From JBKHJZ01 sp046537875 (lineage in GTDB: Bacteria; Actinomycetota; Acidimicrobiia; Acidimicrobiales; VFJN01): 11,225 nt of DNA. This document shows positions 6,111-11,225 of the stretch, piece by piece. The translations under genes and the position numbers were made by a program. The stretch lies in contig JBKHJZ010000109.1 of assembly GCA_046537875.1 (NCBI GenBank), forward strand, positions 1 through 11,225. The letters run 5' to 3'. Positions within the stretch are counted from its first letter, which is position 1, and every line of letters starts with the position of its first letter. Under the pieces are notes generated by a model. The model did no database searches. It saw only the letters and a program-made list of their open reading frames with translations, and was not told where the DNA came from.

Positions 6111-6932
6111 ATGATCACCACCGGTTCCAAGTGGTTCTACGGGCTCGGCCTCCTCTCTCTCGTGCTCGCGGCCGCCTACGGGTGGACCACGGGCGGCAAC
6201 AGCCTGGGCCCGGTCACCCTGGGCTACAAGGGTGGGGTCGGCGACCACTTCGGCTACGGGCTGCTGGTGGCCGGTGGGCTGGTGAGCATCCTGCTCGGCG
6301 TGGCCTCGACCGCCCTCCGCGACGCGAACGCCGAGGTGGTCGCCCGGGTCGCCGGCAGCGACACCGTCCCGCCCGTGCAACCGGCGACGCCCAGCTTCTG
6401 GCCACCGGTCGCCGCGTTCGGCGTCGCCCTGGTGGTGATCGGGGTGGTCTCGTCGCCCGTGCTCGTGGTGTTCGGCCTGGTGGCACTCGGCATCGTGCTC
6501 GTCGAGTGGGCGGTCCAGGCCTGGGCCGACCACGCCACCGGCGACCCGGAGGTGAACCGGCGCATCCGCAACCGGGTGATGAACCCGATCGAGTTCCCCG
6601 CCGCCGGCGTGCTCGCCGTGGCGGTCGTGGCGGTGGCGCTGTCCCGGGTGTTCCTGGCGCTGTCGGCCGAGGCGACCGTCTGGGTGGCCACCGCCATGGC
6701 CGCGGTGGTCCTCCTCGTCGGCGCGCTCGTCGCCTCCCGCCCGCGGCTCAGCTCCAACGTGGTGGTGGCGCTTGTGATGGTGGCCGCGCTCGCCGTGATC
6801 GGCCTCGGGGTCGCGGGCGCCGTCGCGGGCGAGCGCGAGTTCCACCACGTGGGCGACGAGGAGACGGAGACCGGGGCCGGGGGCGCCGCGCCGGCGGGCG
6901 TACCGGTCGACGCCGCCGGGGTGGGGGCGTGA
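6111..6932 (+). CDS. Multi-spanning membrane protein with a subunit IV-like segment
   Basis: I do not recognise this 273-aa protein by name. It has about seven hydrophobic segments (roughly 10-27, 46-66, 97-113, 116-137, 163-184, 187-208, 215-240), a cytoplasmic-looking stretch around 139-157 rich in Arg, Asp and Asn, and an acidic, low-complexity C-terminus from about 241. The segment PSFWPPVAAFG (~94-104) with the helix pair after it resembles PSYWPLVLAFG near the C-terminus of CtaD (591-601), a segment I associate loosely with actinobacterial subunit IV-type sequences. ATG 6111 follows a TGAGG sequence (6098-6102) that overlaps the previous stop. Position between the subunit III-like gene and ctaC suggests an oxidase-associated role. 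No catalytic motif is visible. Confidence 0.7.
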   Translation: MITTGSKWFYGLGLLSLVLAAAYGWTTGGNSLGPVTLGYKGGVGDHFGYGLLVAGGLVSILLGVASTALRDANAEVVARVAGSDTVPPVQPATPSFWPPVAAFGVALVVIGVVSSPVLVVFGLVALGIVLVEWAVQAWADHATGDPEVNRRIRNRVMNPIEFPAAGVLAVAVVAVALSRVFLALSAEATVWVATAMAAVVLLVGALVASRPRLSSNVVVALVMVAALAVIGLGVAGAVAGEREFHHVGDEETETGAGGAAPAGVPVDAAGVGA

Positions 6933-7003
6933 TGGTCTCGACTTCGCACCGGATGACCGGCCGTGCCACGGTTGACGCGGCACCCCCGAAGGAGCAGGCA
7001 TGA
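6932..7003 (+). CDS. Possible 23-aa coupling ORF upstream of ctaC
   Basis: ATG at 6932 overlaps the TGA of the preceding gene, and the frame runs 23 codons (MVSTSHRMTG...) to a TGA that overlaps the ATG of ctaC in an ATGA arrangement. It spans the whole 67-nt gap and contains the ctaC Shine-Dalgarno. It may be a translational-coupling or leader peptide, or chance in GC-rich DNA. There is no recognisable domain. Confidence 0.25.
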   Translation: MVSTSHRMTGRATVDAAPPKEQA

Positions 7004-8166
7004 CCCGTCGCCGCCGGCTCGCACCGATCGCGCTCGTGCTCCCGCTGGTCCTCCTGGCCAGCGCGTGCGCCTCGGACGCGCCGCAGGACTCCCTGGATCC
7101 CGCCGGGCCGTTCGCCCGCCGGATCGACAACCTGGTCGACCCGGTCTTCATCATCGCCGGCATCGTGTTCGTGCTGGTCGAGGTGGGCACGGTGGCGATG
7201 GTCTGGCACTTCCGGCGCCGCCGCGACGAGGACGACGACGAGCTGCCGGCGCAGATCCACGGCAACACCAAGCTGGAGATCGGCTGGACCGTGCTGCCGG
7301 CGGCGCTGCTCGGGGTGATCGGCTTCTTCACCCTGGTGACGCTGTTCGACATCGACCGGGCCGACGCCGACGCGCTCACCGTGCAGGTGAACGGCCAGCA
7401 GTGGTGGTGGGAGTACCGCTACGACACCACCGGCGACGGCCGGTTCACCGACGACGACGTGATCACCGCGCACGACATGGTGATCCCCGCCGGCCGGGAC
7501 GTGACGCTCGAGATCAACTCCAACGACGTCATCCACTCGTTCTGGATCCCCCGCCTCAACGGCAAGAAGGACGCCGTGCCGGGCCGGACCCACACGCTGA
7601 ACATCCACGCCGACGAGCCGGGCACCTACGTCGGCCAGTGCACCGAGTACTGCGGGCTGTCGCACGCCTACATGCGCCAGCGGGTGATCGCCGTCGAGCC
7701 CGACGAGTACGAGGCCTGGCTCGACGACCAGATGGCCGACGCCGAGATGCCGAGCGATCCGCTCGCCGCCGCCGGCGCCGACACGTTCGTGGCCCAGTGC
7801 TCGACGTGCCACCTGGCCCGCGGCATCAACGACGCGGAGTTCGACCGGGCCGTCGTCGAGGAGAGGCTGGTGGCGGGGAACGCCCCCGACCTCACCCACT
7901 TCGCCAGCCGCGGCGCCTTCGCCGGCGCCACCTTCGACCTCTGGGCCGACACCGACGGCGACGAGATCGTCGAGTGGGAGGAGATCGGCGGCGAGCTCAA
8001 CCGCGCCGACCTCGAGGCCTGGCTGCGCAACCCCTCCGAGCAGAAGCCCATGCACGTGTCGCTCGACGACTACAACGCCGGACAGCAGGTGCGGGGCATG
8101 CCCGACTTCAACCTGTCCGAGGACCAGATCGACGAGCTGGTCGCGTTCCTCGAGACGCTCGAGTAA
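7000..8166 (+). CDS. ctaC: Cytochrome c oxidase subunit II with fused cytochrome c domain (caa3-type)
   Basis: CtaC receives electrons on the outer face of the membrane and passes them via CuA to subunit I. The 388-aa protein begins with a basic signal sequence ending ASAC (C23, possible lipoprotein cysteine). Two membrane helices (~46-69, ~95-116) follow, then the CuA cupredoxin domain: QWWWEYRY (~134-141), H179, and C214-x-E216-x-C218-x3-H222-x2-M225, all CuA ligands present. The C-terminal class I cytochrome c domain has C267-STC-H271 and a distal Met in RGMPDF (M367). Two EF-hand-like loops are inserted: D142-D153 in the CuA domain and D317-E328 in the cytochrome domain. ATG 7000 has a strong AAGGAG at 6989-6994, 5 nt upstream. 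ctaD follows after 35 nt. Confidence 0.95.
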   Translation: MTRRRRLAPIALVLPLVLLASACASDAPQDSLDPAGPFARRIDNLVDPVFIIAGIVFVLVEVGTVAMVWHFRRRRDEDDDELPAQIHGNTKLEIGWTVLPAALLGVIGFFTLVTLFDIDRADADALTVQVNGQQWWWEYRYDTTGDGRFTDDDVITAHDMVIPAGRDVTLEINSNDVIHSFWIPRLNGKKDAVPGRTHTLNIHADEPGTYVGQCTEYCGLSHAYMRQRVIAVEPDEYEAWLDDQMADAEMPSDPLAAAGADTFVAQCSTCHLARGINDAEFDRAVVEERLVAGNAPDLTHFASRGAFAGATFDLWADTDGDEIVEWEEIGGELNRADLEAWLRNPSEQKPMHVSLDDYNAGQQVRGMPDFNLSEDQIDELVAFLETLE

Positions 8167-8201
8167 CCCGCGCACACTCTGAGTAGGAGCCCACCGGACC
8201 C

Positions 8202-10235
8202 ATGGCCATCGTCGAACGACCGAGCCCGTCGCCTCCCGCACTGCCGGGAGGGCCGACGGTCGCGGCTCGACCGATGGGCGTGTTCACGCGCCCGACCGGC
8301 AGGACGGGACCCCTGTCGTGGCTCACCACGATCGACCACAAGCGCATCGGCATCATGTACGGCGCCGCGGCGCTCGGGTTCTTCGCGCTGGGCGGCATCG
8401 AGGCATTTCTGATCCGGCTGCAGCTCACGGCCCCGGAGGGCCAGCTCTACTCGGCCGATCTCTACAACCAGCTGTTCACCATGCACGGCGTGACGATGAT
8501 CTTCCTCGTCGCGATCCCGCTGGGTGCGGCGTTCATGAACTATCTGATGCCGCTGCAGATCGGCGCCCGCGACGTGGCGTTCCCCCGCCTCAACGCGTTC
8601 ACCTTCTGGTGCTTCCTGTTCGGCGGGATCATGCTCAACAGCTCGTGGTTCCTGGGCGGCGGGCCCGACGGCGGCTGGTTCGCCTACGCGCCGAACACCG
8701 GCGTGGCCTTCTCGCCCACCCACGGCATGGACTTCTACGCCATCGGCCTCCAGATCACCGGCATCGCCTCGCTGATCGGCGCCATCAACCTGGTGGTGAC
8801 CGTGCTCAACATGCGGGCACCCGGCATGACCCTCATGAAGATGCCGGTGTTCACCTGGATGGGCTTCGTCACCCAGATCCTGCTGGTGTTCGCGATGCCG
8901 GTGATCTCGGTGGCGCTGTTCCTGCTGACCTTCGACCGGCTGTTCGACGCCAACTTCTTCAACGTGTCCGCGGGCGCCGACCCGCTGCTGTGGGAGCACC
9001 TGTTCTGGATCTTCGGCCACCCCGAGGTCTACATCCTGATCCTCCCGGCGTTCGGGGTGGTGTCCGAGCTGGTCCCCGTGTTCTCGCGCAAGCCGTTGTT
9101 CGGCTACCCGTTCATGGTGTTCTCGGGCATCGCCATCGGCTTCATGGGCTGGGGCGTCTGGGCGCACCACATGTTCGCCTCGGGCATGGGGCCGATCTCG
9201 GTGGCCGCCTTCGCCATGTCGACCATGTTCATCGCGGTGCCCACCGGGGTGAAGATCCTCAACTGGCTGGCCACCATGTGGGGCGGGAAGATCCGGTTCA
9301 CCACGCCGATGCTGTTCGCGATCGGCCTGGTCACGATGTTCACCATCGGGGGCCTGTCCGGCGTCACCCACGCCGTGGCGCCGGCCGACACCCAGCAGAC
9401 CGACACCTACTACATCGTCGCCCACTTCCACTACGTCATCTTCGGCGGGACGCTGATGGCGTTCCTCGGCGGCTTCTACTTCTGGTGGCCGAAGGTGTTC
9501 GGCTACATGCTGAACGAGAAGCTCGGCAAGTGGCACTTCTGGTTGATCCTCATCGGCTTCAACCTGACGTTCGGCCCGATGCACATCCTCGGGCTCCAGG
9601 GCATGCCGCGCCGGACGCACACCTACATCGGCGGCTACGGCTTCGAGTTCTGGAACCAGGTGGCGACCAGCGGCGTGTTCCTGATCGCGCTGGCGATGGG
9701 TGTCTTCGCGTGGAACATCGTGTCGAGCTACCGGAAGCACCGGGCCGGGGCGACGGATCCGGGTCCGGACCCGTGGGACGCGCGGGGCCTGGAGTGGAGC
9801 ATCCCCTCACCGGTCCCGCCGCACAACTTCGACGAGGTCCCCACCGTGTCGCGGCTCGACGAGTTCTGGCACCACAAGTACCAGGAGGACGACACCGGGA
9901 AGGTCGTACGGGTGGCGACCGGCCGGGAGGTCGCCCAGACGGGCGACGCCACCGACGTGCACCTGCCGTCGCCGTCGTACTGGCCGCTCGTCCTCGCCTT
10001 CGGCCTGGTGCTGATCGGCTACGGCGTCATCTTCAACCTGGGCCTCGCCGCCGCCGGCGGCCTGGTGGTGGTGCTCGCAGGCTTCGGCCTGGGCTACGAG
10101 CCGGCCGACGACCCGGAGGCCCACGCCCACCACGACGACCACGCCGACGGGGAGGAACCGCCGGCCGAGGGCGAGCTGGTCACGGCCGGCGGCGACGGCG
10201 GCCCGGCTGCGGGGGAGGACGAGGCCGATGAGTGA
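8202..10235 (+). CDS. ctaD: Cytochrome c oxidase subunit I with C-terminal two-helix extension
   Basis: CtaD is the catalytic, proton-pumping subunit that reduces O2. All ligands are present: H95 and H410 for heme a, H408 for heme a3, and H273, H322 and H323 for CuB, with Y277 available for the His-Tyr cross-link. D124 (D-channel entrance), E275 in HPEVY and K351 (VKILNW, K-channel) place it in the A1 type. At 677 aa it is longer than usual. After the standard tail PWDARGLEW..FDEVPTV, residues ~589-632 form two more helices starting PSYWP, followed by an acidic tail with a His/Asp cluster (H641-D649). AGGAG at 8185-8189 is 12 nt from ATG 8202, a long spacing, but no better start exists. Its stop overlaps ctaE by 8 nt. 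Confidence 0.96.
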   Translation: MAIVERPSPSPPALPGGPTVAARPMGVFTRPTGRTGPLSWLTTIDHKRIGIMYGAAALGFFALGGIEAFLIRLQLTAPEGQLYSADLYNQLFTMHGVTMIFLVAIPLGAAFMNYLMPLQIGARDVAFPRLNAFTFWCFLFGGIMLNSSWFLGGGPDGGWFAYAPNTGVAFSPTHGMDFYAIGLQITGIASLIGAINLVVTVLNMRAPGMTLMKMPVFTWMGFVTQILLVFAMPVISVALFLLTFDRLFDANFFNVSAGADPLLWEHLFWIFGHPEVYILILPAFGVVSELVPVFSRKPLFGYPFMVFSGIAIGFMGWGVWAHHMFASGMGPISVAAFAMSTMFIAVPTGVKILNWLATMWGGKIRFTTPMLFAIGLVTMFTIGGLSGVTHAVAPADTQQTDTYYIVAHFHYVIFGGTLMAFLGGFYFWWPKVFGYMLNEKLGKWHFWLILIGFNLTFGPMHILGLQGMPRRTHTYIGGYGFEFWNQVATSGVFLIALAMGVFAWNIVSSYRKHRAGATDPGPDPWDARGLEWSIPSPVPPHNFDEVPTVSRLDEFWHHKYQEDDTGKVVRVATGREVAQTGDATDVHLPSPSYWPLVLAFGLVLIGYGVIFNLGLAAAGGLVVVLAGFGLGYEPADDPEAHAHHDDHADGEEPPAEGELVTAGGDGGPAAGEDEADE

Positions 10236-10851
10236 CACGACCGTCCACGGCTCGCTCGCCGCCGAGACCGAGCACGGCGTGCCGAGCCACGCCACCAGCA
10301 CCGGCCTCTCCAACGAGAAGCTGGGGATGTGGGTGTTCCTCGGCTCCGACTGCCTGCTGTTCGGCGGGCTGATCTCCACCTACCTGCTGCTGCGCCACCG
10401 GAGCGTGACCGGTCCGGGGCCCACCGACGTGTTCGACATCCCGTTCACGTCGGTGTCCAGCTTCGTGCTGCTGATGAGCTCGCTGACGATGGCGCTGGCC
10501 GTGGCCGCCATCCACCGGGGCGAGGTGCGGCGCAGCCGCACCTGGCTGATGACCACCGCCCTGCTCGGCACCGTGTTCATCTCGGGCCAGGTGTACGAGT
10601 TCACGGCGTTCGTCAACCACGGGCTCGGTTACACCACCAACATCTTCGGGTCGGCCTTCTACACGCTCACCGGCTTCCACGGCGTCCACGTCAGCGTGGG
10701 CATCATCTTCCTGATCTCGCTGGTGGTGATGTCGCTGCGCGGCAACCTGGGCGCCGACCGGGCCGAGACCGTGGAGATCTTCGGCCTCTACTGGCACTTC
10801 GTCGACATCGTGTGGATCCTGATCTTCACGGTCGTCTACCTGATCCCGTGA
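10228..10851 (+). CDS. ctaE: Cytochrome c oxidase subunit III
   Basis: Subunit III stabilises subunit I and supports lasting proton uptake. The 207-aa protein has five membrane helices, the length expected of the short bacterial form. It keeps the family landmarks KLGMWVFLGSDCLLFGG (31-47), GQVYEF with E124, LTGFHGVHVSVG (147-158) and YWHFVDIVWI (188-197). ATG 10228 overlaps the end of ctaD by 8 nt and has GGGGAGG at 10211-10217, so the two are probably translationally coupled. It is the intact counterpart of the subunit III-like protein at 5489-6100. Confidence 0.95.
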   Translation: MSDTTVHGSLAAETEHGVPSHATSTGLSNEKLGMWVFLGSDCLLFGGLISTYLLLRHRSVTGPGPTDVFDIPFTSVSSFVLLMSSLTMALAVAAIHRGEVRRSRTWLMTTALLGTVFISGQVYEFTAFVNHGLGYTTNIFGSAFYTLTGFHGVHVSVGIIFLISLVVMSLRGNLGADRAETVEIFGLYWHFVDIVWILIFTVVYLIP

Positions 10852-10867
10852 CCGCGAGGGGCGAGAC

Positions 10868-11212
10868 ATGAGCGTGGGCACCCAGCCCGAGCACCAGGAG
10901 GCGCTCCCGGAGGAGCGCCACCTACCGACCGAGCACGCCCACCCCAGCGACCGGCAGTACGTAATCATCGCCGTGATCCTGGGCGTGATCACCGCCCTCG
11001 AGGTGGGCACGTACTTCCTGGAGGATCCCGGGGCGCTGATCGTGGTCGTGGGCCTGATCGCGATGATGATCGCCAAGTTCGCGATCGTGGCCGGCTACTT
11101 CATGCACCTGCGGTTCGACAACCCGCTGTTCCGCCGGGTGTTCGTGTTCGGCCTGCTACTCGCGGTGGGCGTCTACATCGCGACGCTCACGTCGATGCAG
11201 TTCTGGAGCTGA
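10868..11212 (+). CDS. ctaF: Cytochrome c oxidase subunit IV (prokaryotic COX4 type)
   Basis: A small accessory subunit of 114 aa with a His/Glu-rich soluble N-terminus (residues 1-29) and three membrane helices (~31-50, 55-79, 88-109). The hallmark of the bacterial COX4 family, AKFAIVAGYFMHLRFDNP, lies at residues 69-86. ATG 10868 has GAGGGG at 10856-10861 and follows ctaE after 16 nt. It appears to be the last oxidase gene within the window; only 13 nt follow its stop, so the operon end cannot be seen. Confidence 0.92.
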   Translation: MSVGTQPEHQEALPEERHLPTEHAHPSDRQYVIIAVILGVITALEVGTYFLEDPGALIVVVGLIAMMIAKFAIVAGYFMHLRFDNPLFRRVFVFGLLLAVGVYIATLTSMQFWS

Positions 11213-11225
11213 CCGCAGGGCGGCT

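Noticed and set aside
6972..6977. TTGACG as a -35 for a separate ctaC promoter
   Set aside because: No TAnnnT hexamer lies 16-19 nt downstream; that position is the start of the gene itself.

Overview
The window is GC-rich DNA of actinobacterial character, possibly class Acidimicrobiia (inference). The evidence is very high G+C, GTG starts, three tRNA genes without encoded CCA ends in the order Glu-Asp-Phe, a clpS gene followed by a DUF2017-family gene, and a divergent ctaA/ctaB pair next to a caa3-type cytochrome c oxidase cluster. No integrase, transposase, CRISPR array or plasmid function was seen, so this looks like core chromosome.

Layout. Positions 1-440 hold a minus-strand tRNA operon (Glu, Asp, Phe) with a recognisable promoter and hairpin-rich spacers. 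Positions 441-659 are non-coding and carry two nearly identical 51-bp hairpin repeats. Positions 660-2592 (minus strand) encode a DUF2017 protein, the ClpS adaptor and heme A synthase CtaA. Positions 2593-2860 separate ctaA from the divergent ctaB and contain a degenerate ~20-bp tandem repeat flanked by two matching, apparently leaderless promoters. From 2861 to the end all genes lie on the plus strand: ctaB (heme O synthase); a three-gene module of a subunit I-like protein, a subunit III-like protein and a multi-spanning membrane protein; then the recognisable oxidase genes ctaC (subunit II with a fused cytochrome c domain), ctaD (subunit I), ctaE (subunit III) and ctaF (subunit IV).

How it works together. 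CtaB converts heme B to heme O and CtaA converts heme O to heme A. Heme A is inserted into CtaD, which with CtaC, CtaE and CtaF forms a terminal oxidase that passes electrons from cytochrome c via CuA to the heme a3/CuB centre.

The most unusual part is the module at 3849-6932. Its subunit I-like protein keeps the 12-helix outline, one helix-II histidine and the C-terminal tail, but has lost every CuB histidine, the heme a3 histidine and one of the two heme a histidines. Its subunit III-like partner is likewise stripped of family residues. The third protein shares a two-helix 'PS-aromatic-WP' segment with the C-terminal extension of CtaD. Intact frames and overlapping stop/start codons argue for a maintained, non-catalytic companion of the oxidase rather than decay. 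That role is inference; only the residue losses and gene layout are seen directly.
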